A stretch of 37,404 bases of DNA. It comes from a virus. A program made the position numbers and the translations under genes. Position 1 is the first letter of the stretch, and every line of letters begins with the position of its first letter. Below the pieces are notes generated by a model that had not been told where the DNA came from, ran no database searches, and was given only the letters and a program-made list of their open reading frames with translations. The DNA lies in IMG/VR virus record IMGVR_UViG_3300025697_000069, positions 1-37,404 of that record, one strand, 5' to 3'. Of this stretch, positions 1 to 8,099 are shown one piece after another.

Positions 1-100
1 AGTTGAATTACATACTGTTAAAGGAAAAAAATATGGAAGCGATGAATTCTTCAGTATACTTAAAAGAATCAGTATAGAATTTAAAAACAAAGAAGATTAA
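1..100 (+). CDS. C-terminal end of a truncated gene upstream of the scaffold gene
   Basis: An open frame enters from the left edge (first full codon at base 2) and stops with TAA at 98-100, giving a 32-residue tail rich in Lys and Glu (it ends EFKNKED). No family can be recognised from so short a piece. By position, just before scaffold and capsid genes, it could be the end of the portal gene or of a small head gene. It is not the direct continuation of the portal frame that leaves the right edge of the window, because joining the two ends creates an in-frame TAG. Confidence 0.6.
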   Translation, partial: VELHTVKGKKYGSDEFFSILKRISIEFKNKED

Positions 101-105
101 ATCGA

Positions 106-167
106 AGGTTCAGGTAGAACAAACTCTACTGTCCTGAACTTCTGATATAAGGTCGAAAGGAGGTTCA
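106..167 (+). promoter_or_regulatory. Two mutually exclusive hairpins around a displaced SD sequence
   Basis: GTTCAGG (108-114) pairs with CCTGAAC (133-139), extended by a G-T and an A-T pair, and encloses a TAGA/TCTA helix (115-118/125-128). The 3' arm can instead pair as TGAACTTCT (135-143) with GGAGGTTCA (159-167), nine pairs including two G-U. That second hairpin would cover the perfect SD AAAGGAGG (156-163). The SD lies about 32 nt before the next start (196), too far for normal initiation, and an in-frame TAA at 169 excludes an earlier start. This could be a translational switch or a ribosome standby site. Pairing was found by eye. Confidence 0.4.
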
Positions 168-195
168 TTAACAAATCAATAATCAATCACAAAAC

Positions 196-912
196 ATGGA
201 TACTAATGAAAATAGTGAACCCGTAGGGGGTGCTGACGTTACAGCCTCTCAGGATACTTCTCAAGAAAACATTACCCAACCTGTTGAAGAAACAACCGAG
301 GCTACTAACGAAAGCGAAGTTGTTGAAGAAACAGAGAAAGCTAAGTTGGCAGGCAAATATGAAACTGCTGAAGACCTTGAGAAGGGTTACAAGGAACTGG
401 AATCTAAACTAGGAGAGCAAGGGCAAAAATCCGAACTCGTTAATAGGTTAGAGAAACAGACTGGTAAATCTGCTCAGGAAATCTCAGACTTCATGGAACG
501 CCAAGAGCAAGAACAGGCTCAACGTAACATTCAGGATAATCCTGGTATGGCAGCGTATGAGAAAGTTCAAGGTCTCGAACAGCAAATAGCCTTACAGAAT
601 GAAGAAAAGGAATTGGACTCATTTATTAAGGAAAACCCACAGTATGAACCCCAAAGAGATAAGATACTGAAACTAGGTCTTAACATCGAAAGGGACAAGC
701 CGTATGCAGATATTGCAAAGGAATACTTTGGAGAACCTATTGCTCAAGGTCAACAAGACGCTTACAAAAAGATTGACCAAAAACAAAAGACTCAGGCTAC
801 TGGAGTATTAAGCACTCCTTCTAAGAAATTCACGGAAGAAGATATGGCAAATATGACTGCATCCGAATTGGAAGCGATATTACCTAAAGCTGATATCTCA
901 GGTCGAGTCTAA
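196..912 (+). CDS. Putative capsid scaffolding protein
   Basis: The protein has 238 residues, is strongly acidic and rich in Gln and Glu, and has no membrane segment. The first 50 residues are disordered and full of Glu, Thr and Ser. Residues about 60-180 look helical and coiled-coil-like (for example the YKELESKL and QGLEQQIALQNEEKELD stretches). The C-terminal part is more mixed and ends near a helix (TASELEAIL). An acidic, helical, low-complexity protein directly before the major capsid gene is the usual signature of a phage scaffold, which lines the inside of the procapsid and leaves during maturation. No protease motif is visible, so a scaffold-protease fusion is unlikely. Only 8 nt separate it from the capsid gene. 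Confidence 0.65.
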   Translation: MDTNENSEPVGGADVTASQDTSQENITQPVEETTEATNESEVVEETEKAKLAGKYETAEDLEKGYKELESKLGEQGQKSELVNRLEKQTGKSAQEISDFMERQEQEQAQRNIQDNPGMAAYEKVQGLEQQIALQNEEKELDSFIKENPQYEPQRDKILKLGLNIERDKPYADIAKEYFGEPIAQGQQDAYKKIDQKQKTQATGVLSTPSKKFTEEDMANMTASELEAILPKADISGRV

Positions 913-920
913 AAAAGAAC

Positions 921-1919
921 ATGGCAACTACAGAAACGAATGGTCTTTTGCAAGGAACAGCTGCAATCTCCACTGGAGGTTTGGCTTCTGCAATGCAGAT
1001 TTATTACGATAAAGTTTTCCTTGAAAGACTACAGAATAGCAGAAAGTATAACTTTCTAACTGTTCCTAAATCTATACCTAAGAACTCTGGAGAAGTAGTT
1101 TACTTCACACGTTTCAACCAAATGACTGCTAACACTACTGCTTTAGTAGATGGTGCTACAGTTACAGCTATCAACACATCTGCAAGCAGAATTATAGCTA
1201 CAGCTAAACCTTATGGTGCTGCTGAAATAGTTGGAACATTGTATGAACTAACAACTATGGATTCAGGTCTTAAAGAACATTCTGAACTGATGGGACAGAA
1301 TGCTGGAGAATCAATGGACATCGTTCTGGGAACAGAACTAAACTCATCTGCTACTACTCAATGTGGTGGTGCAACATTCACAGCTCAAGCAAGTGCTATT
1401 GCAAGTTCTGACACTTTGTCAGTATCTGGCATTAGAAAAGCTGTATCTACTCTTAAGAAAGCAAAAGCTCCTAAATGGGAAAATGGCAACTATCGTGCTG
1501 TTGTAGACGTGGACGGATCTTATGGACTTCAAGGTGATACTGCTGCTGGAAATTGGGTTAACATCGGTCTTTACAATAGTAAGGAAAATGCAGAAATGCT
1601 TAAAAAAGGTGTTATCGGAAGTTTATATGGTGTTGACATCGTAGAAACTAACCAATCCTTCAGTGCTTCTGGTGTAATTGGAACTGCTGCTCCGTCAGCT
1701 CGTTCCAACTTTATCGCTGGTAAAGGTGCTGTTGCAGAAATTGCTATCGGTAGCAAAGACGCTTCAATCATCTACAAACGATCAGGACCGAACGATACTT
1801 CTAATCCGTTGAATATGTATTCAACAATAGGTTGGAAAGTAGACGCTTATGCCGCTAAGGTATTACGAACAGATTGGGTCGTAAACGTACACGCTTACGG
1901 CTCAGGAACTGCAAACTAA
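921..1919 (+). CDS. Major capsid protein, N4-gp56 family
   Basis: The 332-residue protein matches the N4-gp56 branch of HK97-fold capsid proteins in its N-terminal half: a short leader, then the helix around residues 22-40 (AMQIYYDKVFLERLQNS), the phrase KNSGEVVYFTRF near residue 60, and a later segment with ATAKPYGAAEIVG and YELTTMD. The length is normal for the family and no N-terminal protease domain is present. It would form the capsid shell together with the upstream scaffold. There is no SD sequence; the start follows an A-rich stretch (AAAAAAGAAC). The strongly expressed late gene is followed by a structured spacer (1935-2029). I am confident of the capsid role, less of the exact subfamily. 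Confidence 0.9.
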   Translation: MATTETNGLLQGTAAISTGGLASAMQIYYDKVFLERLQNSRKYNFLTVPKSIPKNSGEVVYFTRFNQMTANTTALVDGATVTAINTSASRIIATAKPYGAAEIVGTLYELTTMDSGLKEHSELMGQNAGESMDIVLGTELNSSATTQCGGATFTAQASAIASSDTLSVSGIRKAVSTLKKAKAPKWENGNYRAVVDVDGSYGLQGDTAAGNWVNIGLYNSKENAEMLKKGVIGSLYGVDIVETNQSFSASGVIGTAAPSARSNFIAGKGAVAEIAIGSKDASIIYKRSGPNDTSNPLNMYSTIGWKVDAYAAKVLRTDWVVNVHAYGSGTAN

Positions 1920-1934
1920 TCAGAATGATTATTT

Positions 1935-1970
1935 GGGATAACAACCTCACGAAGTTATCTCAAAGTGAGG
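1935..1970 (+). promoter_or_regulatory. Interlocked inverted repeats after the capsid gene (pseudoknot-type)
   Basis: GGGATAAC (1935-1942) pairs with GTTATCTC (1954-1961), eight pairs with one G-U. CCTCAC, in the loop of that hairpin (1945-1950), pairs perfectly with GTGAGG just outside it (1965-1970). The two helices are therefore either alternatives or an H-type pseudoknot with very short loops (2, 3 and 3 nt), which is sterically tight. No T-run follows, so it is not an ordinary terminator. It may protect the 3' end of capsid mRNA or limit read-through to the next gene. Confidence 0.45.
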
Positions 1971-1993
1971 AAATAATTAAATAACAACTCTAT

Positions 1994-2029
1994 ATGCGAA
2001 CTCTACACAGTTCGTTTACAAGAGAATAA
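1994..2029 (+). promoter_or_regulatory. Leader hairpin with possible 11-codon upstream reading frame
   Basis: CGAACT (1997-2002) pairs with AGTTCG (2009-2014) around a 6-nt loop. The hairpin sits inside a tiny frame, ATG at 1994 to TAA at 2027-2029 (11 codons), that starts two bases after AACTCTAT. It ends five bases before the start of the GroES-like gene at 2035. A leader peptide or a translational coupling element is possible; a chance reading frame is equally possible. Confidence 0.3.
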
Positions 2030-2034
2030 AACAA

Positions 2035-2301
2035 ATGAAACCATTTTTAGAGAGATGTATTATCAAAGTAGACAAAAAATACATTAAAGACGAGAACGGA
2101 AAACCAGAATTAAATGATATAGGTGAACCAACTTACGAAGCTGTGCAAGAAGCAACAGTTACGAAGTCAAACATCGAAGGAGTAAAGAAAGGTATGAAAG
2201 TTGTGCCACTACTAAGAGGTGGAGTTCCTATCATTAAAGAAGAAACTAAAAAGTATACAATAGTAGTATTAGATAAAGAAGAAATATATGCCATTGAATA
2301 A
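2035..2301 (+). CDS. Small GroES-like protein, possible capsid co-chaperonin
   Basis: The 88-residue product resembles a GroES-type beta-barrel in outline. It opens with KPFLERCIIKVDKK, comparable to the RPLxDRVxVK start of GroES. It has a loop in place of the mobile loop (about residues 18-40), a KKGMKVVPL segment where GroES has VKVGDxVxF, and a close with VVLDKEEIYAIE, comparable to the terminal strand of GroES (ESDILAIV). Known phage co-chaperonins (T4 gp31 family) replace GroES to fold the major capsid protein. This gene stands directly behind the capsid gene, which fits that role. The similarity is judged by eye and is weak in the middle. It could also be an unrelated small head protein. 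Confidence 0.4.
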   Translation: MKPFLERCIIKVDKKYIKDENGKPELNDIGEPTYEAVQEATVTKSNIEGVKKGMKVVPLLRGGVPIIKEETKKYTIVVLDKEEIYAIE

Positions 2302-2545
2302 AAGGTTTGAAAAGCTAGTTAATAAGTTTGGCTGTCAAATCACCCCAGTTTCTTGTTGGATAGATGGAACTGTAAGCAGACGACCAGACATAATGGCAGT
2401 AACTAGATACGGACAATATGTTATGACGATACCTGCAAAGATGTTTGCCCTAAAAAATATAGGGCATAGAGATTTAATCAATAATGTTCACCCAGATTAC
2501 TATGAATGCGAAAGACAATTCTATTTCAAAAAGTTTAAAGCCTAA
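2288..2545 (+). CDS. Hypothetical 85-residue protein
   Basis: The frame starts inside the end of the GroES-like gene (14-nt overlap) and runs 44 nt into the first glycosyltransferase gene, suggesting translational coupling on both sides. The product has a basic start (NKRFEKLVNKFG) and a middle with CQITPVSCWIDG and RYGQYVMTIPAKMF, but no motif I recognise and no membrane segment. It is probably real because it fills the gap between two coupled genes. Its role is unknown. Confidence 0.5.
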   Translation: MPLNKRFEKLVNKFGCQITPVSCWIDGTVSRRPDIMAVTRYGQYVMTIPAKMFALKNIGHRDLINNVHPDYYECERQFYFKKFKA

Positions 2546-4232
2546 AGTTTTCGGTATAACAACTGACACTATTATGAAGGATGGAAAGATAGTCCTTCAT
2601 AAAGGTAAACGCCAATGTGGTGCTATTGGATGGTATCGTGTTATGAGTCCTTTAAAGGAATTAGGATACGAAGTCCAAGTAGGAATGACTATAAAGGCTA
2701 AAGCTGAAGATGCTATTGCTCTTAAAGAGAGAGGAGATATTTGGTTTAGTAAAATGTCAGACAACGAAGGAATAGATAATATGTATGCAGCTCACAAAGA
2801 GTTTACAGGTTCTAAGTTCGTATTAGACTTAGATGACGACCCTGACCACGTAAACCAAGACCACCCTGATTTAAAGGCATTAGACGACAGAAAAGAAATG
2901 CGAATGAGAATGATTAAGATGGCTGACCACGTAGTATGCTCAACTGACTTGATTAAAGAATCTATCAAACACTTGAATCCTTATGCAACTGTTATTCCTA
3001 ACGCAATGAACCCTAAGATATGGAACTTCAAGAATCAGATTAAAGGAAAGAAAATTAAGATTGGCTGGATAAGTTCAGGCTCACATTTTGCAGACGTTCC
3101 TATCATTCAACCAGTAATGGATGCGATATTAGCTAAATACCCTAACGTAGAATTTCACTTCGCAGGAATGACTTGGGATGAAGTAAAGGAAGAAGGATAT
3201 TATCACCATGTAGGAGTAAGAGCTTATAAAGACTTCCCTAAGTGGTATTCCGAACAAGGATATGATATTGCTATTGCACCTCTAAAAGACACACAGTTTA
3301 ACCGAGCTAAATCCAATATTAAATGGATGGAAGCAGCTATGCTAGAAATCCCTTGTGTAGCGAGTGATGTAACACCTTATAGGTGCATAAAACACGGAAA
3401 AGATGGCTTCTTAGCCTCAAGCACAGAACAATGGGTTAAATACCTATCATTACTAATAGAAGACAAGCAGAGACGAATAGATATAGGAAAAAATGCAAAA
3501 GACTCAGTATTAAAAGATTGGCATATTGATAAGTTCTTACCTGAATACGTTAAGTTGTTTGATAAGTTAGATGATAATAAAAGTATCTCAGTAGTTACAG
3601 CGATCACAGCAGGAAAGGATAAACTGATAGAACAACCTCAATACAAAGGAGTTGAATACCTAGCATTTACTAAACAGAAATCAGAGACTTGGAATACTCA
3701 ATTACCTTGCGATAAGTTCAAGAAAGGAGTAATGAACGCTAAGATTCATAAGATACTGACTCACAAATACACAGACAAAGAATTTATAGTTTGGATAGAT
3801 GGAAACCTAGAACTAAAGGCTGACCCACACGAACTGGTTAAACTATTGGGAAACAAAGACTTTGCTTTCTTTAAACATCCTGGAAGAACTTGCCTATACC
3901 AAGAAGCAGAAGCCTGTGTAGAATATGGAAAGGTAGACCCTCGAGTAGTAGCTGAACAGATTAAGGAATACGCTAAGGAGGAGTTTCCAGTAGGAGCAGG
4001 GCTAAGTGAATTGACTTGCTTTGTTAGAAGGAATAATCCTAAGACTAACTTATTATTTGAACAATGGTGGGCTGATATATGCCGATATTCACACAGAGAC
4101 CAAGTAAGTTTTCCTAAAATATTTAAAGGACAGAAGTGGAATGTAATACCTGGAAGCGTAGCTTACCTAGAAGGAAACGAAAACTTTGTAGGAAACGACT
4201 ACTTTGATTATAAGAAACATAAAAAACTCTAA
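2502..4232 (+). CDS. Two-domain glycosyltransferase: GT-B domain fused to a TOD1/MUCI70-like domain
   Basis: I place the start at ATG 2502 (the in-frame ATG at 2484 lies deeper in the upstream gene); this gives 576 residues. Residues about 10-350 form a GT4-like GT-B fold: the linker into the second Rossmann domain reads KIKIGWISSGSH, and the donor-binding region has KWMEAAMLEIPCVAS followed by KHGKDGFLASS. Residues about 360-570 look like the DUF616 (TOD1/MUCI70) glycosyltransferase domain: VWIDGNLEL, KHPGRTCLYQEAEAC, a Gly-Leu-Ser-Glu segment, and WWADICRYSHRDQVSFP. It probably transfers sugars made by the downstream cassette to a virion protein or a host surface glycan. The stop overlaps the next start (4232). 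Confidence 0.8.
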   Translation: MNAKDNSISKSLKPKVFGITTDTIMKDGKIVLHKGKRQCGAIGWYRVMSPLKELGYEVQVGMTIKAKAEDAIALKERGDIWFSKMSDNEGIDNMYAAHKEFTGSKFVLDLDDDPDHVNQDHPDLKALDDRKEMRMRMIKMADHVVCSTDLIKESIKHLNPYATVIPNAMNPKIWNFKNQIKGKKIKIGWISSGSHFADVPIIQPVMDAILAKYPNVEFHFAGMTWDEVKEEGYYHHVGVRAYKDFPKWYSEQGYDIAIAPLKDTQFNRAKSNIKWMEAAMLEIPCVASDVTPYRCIKHGKDGFLASSTEQWVKYLSLLIEDKQRRIDIGKNAKDSVLKDWHIDKFLPEYVKLFDKLDDNKSISVVTAITAGKDKLIEQPQYKGVEYLAFTKQKSETWNTQLPCDKFKKGVMNAKIHKILTHKYTDKEFIVWIDGNLELKADPHELVKLLGNKDFAFFKHPGRTCLYQEAEACVEYGKVDPRVVAEQIKEYAKEEFPVGAGLSELTCFVRRNNPKTNLLFEQWWADICRYSHRDQVSFPKIFKGQKWNVIPGSVAYLEGNENFVGNDYFDYKKHKKL

Positions 4233-5071
4233 TGAAAATACACATTGTAAATTACGAACAGAACTTTGGGACAGACGCTATCCTTACCAAGTATGCCAGA
4301 ATGTTAGAAAGAGAACTGATAGACTTAGGACACGTTGTATCTGTATCAGGTAAATCAGAGAAGGCAGACATTAACCATCATATCAATTTCAATTCTTATA
4401 AGCCGAGTGGAGGAAAAGACTCGATGATGATAGCTCATATATCAGGAGACAAGACTAATAGCAAAGAAACTAAGATTAAGATGGTAAAGAAAGCTCTAAA
4501 GACAGCTCACGGAATAACATTTAATCCTGGCATAATGAACGACCTTATAGAAGAAGGTTGCGACAAGAATAAACTAGACTATGTAATGCACGCTCACGAT
4601 GGAATGATAAGAAGACCTAAAATAGTAGCAATAGTTTCTAAAAACTATGAGGACGGAAGAAAGAACCCTGAAATGTTTACCAAACTATTCAAGAGCTTAG
4701 GAGATAAGAAAAGCGTTATCTTTAGGATAATGGGAGCAGGTTGGATTAAAGTATTAAAGAAATTGAAAGGAATACAAGTTCAATATACAGACGAGTTTTC
4801 AATGGACTTATACGAGCAGTTTCTTAACACCTCAGATTACCTACTATATACAGGAGATGAAGATTCACTAGGACAAAGCCAAGTAGACGCTAAGAACGCA
4901 GGACTAAGAATAATCTCAAGACCTAACCCAGACCTAGAGATAGAATTACCATTTAATAACCAGAAAGAGTTAAATAAAATCTTTGCAGACTTTGAAGACA
5001 ACCCAGTAAAGGACTGGACTTGGGAGAACTACGCTAGAAAGCACATAGAGATATGGTCAAAATTAACTTAG
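4232..5071 (+). CDS. GT-B-like glycosyltransferase
   Basis: This 279-residue protein is shorter than typical GT4 enzymes. The N-terminal part has MKIHIVNYEQNFGTDAILTKYARMLERELIDLGH, a typical opening for a GT-B fold (split here in words: first strand, then a helix ending in ELIDLGH). A second Rossmann-like half begins near residue 130 (RPKIVAIVSKNYEDGRK), and residues about 185-225 hold YEQFLNTSDYLLYTGDED and GQSQVDAKNAGLRIIS, equivalent to the donor-binding region. Its start codon overlaps the upstream stop, and it is preceded by AAAACTCTA, the recurrent start motif. It overlaps the next methyltransferase by 19 nt. It is probably the second transferase of the sugar cassette; the acceptor is unknown. 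Confidence 0.7.
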   Translation: MKIHIVNYEQNFGTDAILTKYARMLERELIDLGHVVSVSGKSEKADINHHINFNSYKPSGGKDSMMIAHISGDKTNSKETKIKMVKKALKTAHGITFNPGIMNDLIEEGCDKNKLDYVMHAHDGMIRRPKIVAIVSKNYEDGRKNPEMFTKLFKSLGDKKSVIFRIMGAGWIKVLKKLKGIQVQYTDEFSMDLYEQFLNTSDYLLYTGDEDSLGQSQVDAKNAGLRIISRPNPDLEIELPFNNQKELNKIFADFEDNPVKDWTWENYARKHIEIWSKLT

Positions 5072-5598
5072 GATCAGGAAAAAGATTAGTTAAAGGATTT
5101 ATAAATGTAGATTCGATAGATTTTTCTAAAAGTGGTTTCAAATTTGTTAAAGCAGACGTAAGGAAATTACCATTTAAAGATAATTACGCAGATTACATTA
5201 TAGCTCCACAAGTATTAGAACACTTACCAATGAAAGATGTCGTTCCTGCATTAAAGGAATGGTCAAGAGTTTTAAAAAAGAAAGGAAAGATTATTATAAC
5301 AGTTCCAAACTTCCTAGAACTAGCAGAAGAATTTGCTAATGAGATGACTGACAAGATAGACCTCAAAGAATATGTAAGACTAGCTCAACACATTTACGGA
5401 AACCAATTACACGAAGGAGAGTTTCACAAGACACCATTTACCCCTCCATTTCTGAATTACCTATTATCAGACTCAGGACTAAAGACTTGGAAAGTATATG
5501 GTTATCCTAAAGGAGGAATTGCTAAAAGTTATCCAGGACTAGATGAAACTAATAGAGCTTACTCAGTAGGTCAAATTCACGTAGAAGGAATAAAATAA
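5053..5598 (+). CDS. Class I SAM-dependent methyltransferase
   Basis: The protein has 181 residues. The SAM site is visible at the very start: INLGSGKRLVKGFINVD (motif I LGSG, then the acidic end of strand 2), followed by DNYADYIIAPQVLEHLP (motif II area) and ALKEWSRVLKKKGKIIITVPN (motif III), the standard Methyltransf_11 order. The middle region FHKTPFTPPFLNYLLSDSGL is typical of small phage or polysaccharide-cluster methyltransferases. In this context it probably methylates a sugar or the glycan end. The start lies within the previous gene (ATATGG), so the two are co-translated. Confidence 0.8.
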   Translation: MVKINLGSGKRLVKGFINVDSIDFSKSGFKFVKADVRKLPFKDNYADYIIAPQVLEHLPMKDVVPALKEWSRVLKKKGKIIITVPNFLELAEEFANEMTDKIDLKEYVRLAQHIYGNQLHEGEFHKTPFTPPFLNYLLSDSGLKTWKVYGYPKGGIAKSYPGLDETNRAYSVGQIHVEGIK

Positions 5599-5599
5599 T

Positions 5600-5773
5600 A
5601 TGACACCAGAAGAATCTAAAAAAATGATGACTAAGCACATAGAAGATAATAGGAAAGAAGTTAATAGAATTTTAAATAAGGAAGAAAAGATAACAGACGA
5701 AGAAGCTTACACGCTTGGCTTGGTAGCAGCTTATATGATTATGCTGGAATATATTATGCCAACATTAAATTAA
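5600..5773 (+). CDS. Hypothetical 57-residue protein
   Basis: The frame runs from ATG right behind the methyltransferase stop (TAATATG) to TAA 4 nt before the next start. The product is helical and charged in the first 40 residues (MTPEESKKMMTKHIEDN onward) and more hydrophobic near the end (LGLVAAYMIMLEYIMP). There is no recognisable domain. Exact fit between two coupled genes supports a real gene. Confidence 0.55.
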   Translation: MTPEESKKMMTKHIEDNRKEVNRILNKEEKITDEEAYTLGLVAAYMIMLEYIMPTLN

Positions 5774-5777
5774 CTCT

Positions 5778-6707
5778 ATGAAACATAAAGAAGATTGCAC
5801 ACTCGGAAGAAGAGCTTTAATAACAGGAATAAATGGACAAGACGGAAGCTATTTAGCTGAACTCTTATTAAAGAAAGGATATGAAGTCCACGGACTTGTT
5901 AGAAGAGCATCAACCTTTAACCGAGACCGAATAGAAGGACTAGACATTAAACTCCATTATGGAGATATGACTGATCCCTACTCATTACTCTGGGCGTTAA
6001 AAGAAAGCCAACCAGACGAAGTTTACAATCTAGCTGCTCAATCACACGTTCAAGTTAGTTGGGAAACACCTTGGTATACAGCACAAACGACTGGCATTGG
6101 AGTACTGAACCTCTTAGAGGCAATCAGGGTACTCGGAATAAGACCAAAGATTTACCAAGCCTCAACAAGCGAATTATTTGACGGACTAAGTAAGGAGACA
6201 TACACAGAAAAATCAAGAATGAATCCAGTAAGTCCTTATGGAACAGCAAAACTCTATGCCTACCAGATATGCAAGAATTATCGAGAAGCTTATGGAATGT
6301 TTATCTGCAATGGAATTTTATTTAATCACGAAAGCAAAAGGAGAGGAGATAACTTCGTAACCAAGAAGATTATAAACGAAGCACCAACAGGACAGGTTTC
6401 ATTAGGAAATACAGACGCTTCAAGAGATTGGGGATATGCACCTGAATATGTAGAAGGAATGTGGAGGATGCTCCAACAAGAAAAACCTGACGACTATATT
6501 CTAGCCACAGGACAAACCAACACAGTTAAGGAGTTCGTTAAGTGGGTGGAGGAAGAAACAGGGAGACCAATCAAGATTATCCACCAAGATGACTACAATA
6601 GACCAACAGACGTGCCAATGCTAAAGGGCAACCCTGCTAAGGCTAAAGAGAAGCTAGGGTGGGTAGCAAAAACAAAAGGAAAAGATTTAGTTAATAAAAT
6701 GATATAA
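5778..6707 (+). CDS. gmd: GDP-mannose 4,6-dehydratase
   Basis: This enzyme converts GDP-mannose to GDP-4-keto-6-deoxymannose, the entry point to perosamine, rhamnose or fucose nucleotide sugars. The 309 residues show the extended SDR signature: NADP-binding GINGQDG at 17-23, STSE at 129-132, and the catalytic pair Tyr154 and Lys158 in SPYGTAK. The family phrases FNHESKRRGDNFV and VEEETGRPIKI are also present. It is somewhat shorter than bacterial Gmd (usually about 340-370), with a compact C-terminal region. The start is preceded directly by AACTCT. The paired DegT aminotransferase at 8366 fits a GDP-perosamine route. Confidence 0.93.
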   Translation: MKHKEDCTLGRRALITGINGQDGSYLAELLLKKGYEVHGLVRRASTFNRDRIEGLDIKLHYGDMTDPYSLLWALKESQPDEVYNLAAQSHVQVSWETPWYTAQTTGIGVLNLLEAIRVLGIRPKIYQASTSELFDGLSKETYTEKSRMNPVSPYGTAKLYAYQICKNYREAYGMFICNGILFNHESKRRGDNFVTKKIINEAPTGQVSLGNTDASRDWGYAPEYVEGMWRMLQQEKPDDYILATGQTNTVKEFVKWVEEETGRPIKIIHQDDYNRPTDVPMLKGNPAKAKEKLGWVAKTKGKDLVNKMI

Positions 6708-6712
6708 ACTCT

Positions 6713-6904
6713 ATGAAAAGAAGAAAACTAGAAGTTATTATAACTGGTCCTACATCTACAAGAAGACACCACAGAGTCTTAGTAAATGAAATAGTTGATG
6801 GAAAAGGAGTAGGAGTATTAAAGACAATATACAAAGAGAATAATATAGCAAAAGAAGCTGGAGAATTACTAACAAAAATTTTAAATAAAACAAATGAAAT
6901 GTAG
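6713..6904 (+). CDS. Hypothetical 63-residue protein in the sugar cassette
   Basis: The start follows AAACTCT directly and the gene overlaps the next methyltransferase by 11 nt, so both ends are typical of this operon. The product begins MKRRKLEVIITGPTSTRRHH and looks like a small alpha/beta protein with basic residues. It has no motif of a known sugar enzyme and no membrane segment. Function unknown. Confidence 0.5.
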   Translation: MKRRKLEVIITGPTSTRRHHRVLVNEIVDGKGVGVLKTIYKENNIAKEAGELLTKILNKTNEM

Positions 6905-8099
6905 ACTCTGCAAAAGTGATAATTTATATAAGTTTCTGGACTTAGGTTATCACCCTCATTCGGACCAATTCCGAAAAACAAATGACGAACCAGAGACAAG
7001 GTATCCATTAGTTCTTATGATGTGTCCAGATTGTGGACTAGCTCAACTATCTTACAACGTTGAGAAAGAAGTAATGTATACAGAAGATTATTTATATGAA
7101 GCCTCAATCACAGATACAGCAGGGAAGCATTGGGGAGACCTAGCAGACGAAGTGATAAAGGAATCAGGAGTTAAGAAAGGACTAGCGATTGATATTGGAG
7201 GAAACGACGGAACACTATCACTTAAATTTAAAGAAAGAGGATTTGAAGTTTTAAATATAGACCCCTGTAAAGAAGTAACTGACATCTCACGAGAAAGAGG
7301 AGTCGAAACAATGACGGAGTTCTTTGACAGCAAGTTAAAATTACCAAAGGCAGATATTATTACAGGAACGAATGTGTTTGCTCACGTTCACGATCACGAT
7401 GACTTTGTAAGAGGTCTGAAGAAGATAATGAAGACAAAGAGTGTATTTGTATTTGAATCACCTTATTTCGGAGAGTTTCTAAAAGGATTAGAATACGATA
7501 CAGTTTACCATCAACATTTATTATACCTATCACTAAAACCAGTAATGAAGTTTCTAGAGAAACACGGACTAGAAGTATTTGATGTAAAGTTTAGTGAATT
7601 ACACGGAGGAGCTTTCAGATGTTATATCGCAAGAAAGGGAGAACACGTTGTTAAGCCAATAGTAAAAGAAAGTGCTGATAAAGAAGACTGGAAAAAGAAA
7701 GACTTAATTGAATGGGGAAAGCAAGCAGAGAAACACGCAAAGGAATTATTCGATATGATTTACTGGATGAAGACTCAAGGCAAGTCAATCTGTTGTGTAA
7801 GTTCTCCAGCTAAAGGTCAGACACTACTGAATTACACAGGCATAGGAAGATTCATAGATTTCGTAACAGAGAAAAGTAAATTAAAAATTGGAAGATATAC
7901 TCCAGGAACAAAGATTAAGATTGTTAGCGATAAAGAGCTAATAGAAAAGCAACCAGACTTTGCTCTAATACTAGCTTGGAATTTCGCAGAAGAAATAATT
8001 AAAAATAACACTGGCTATAAAGGAACTTGGATTGTTCCGTTGCCAGAAATAAAACTCTATGAAACTCGAAATACACAAGGACAAAAGAGGAACGATTAA
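6894..8099 (+). CDS. Zinc-binding sugar C-methyltransferase-like protein
   Basis: The 401-residue protein has the three-part layout of the deoxysugar C-methyltransferases (Methyltransf_13, Methyltransf_23, Methyltransf_14; TylC3 and EvaC type). A zinc site comes first, with Cys3, Cys6, Cys44 and Cys47 (CRLC and CPDC). The SAM-binding site AIDIGGNDGT is at about 98-107. The conserved YHQHLLYLSL stretch at 205-214 matches the YHEH segment that carries the catalytic His in relatives. A C-terminal domain follows (KGQTLLNYTGIG, then a Rossmann-like part). Known relatives methylate carbon atoms of nucleotide-linked keto sugars. Here the substrate would be a GDP-linked 4-keto or amino sugar, but that is inference. 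Confidence 0.82.
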   Translation: MKCRLCKSDNLYKFLDLGYHPHSDQFRKTNDEPETRYPLVLMMCPDCGLAQLSYNVEKEVMYTEDYLYEASITDTAGKHWGDLADEVIKESGVKKGLAIDIGGNDGTLSLKFKERGFEVLNIDPCKEVTDISRERGVETMTEFFDSKLKLPKADIITGTNVFAHVHDHDDFVRGLKKIMKTKSVFVFESPYFGEFLKGLEYDTVYHQHLLYLSLKPVMKFLEKHGLEVFDVKFSELHGGAFRCYIARKGEHVVKPIVKESADKEDWKKKDLIEWGKQAEKHAKELFDMIYWMKTQGKSICCVSSPAKGQTLLNYTGIGRFIDFVTEKSKLKIGRYTPGTKIKIVSDKELIEKQPDFALILAWNFAEEIIKNNTGYKGTWIVPLPEIKLYETRNTQGQKRND

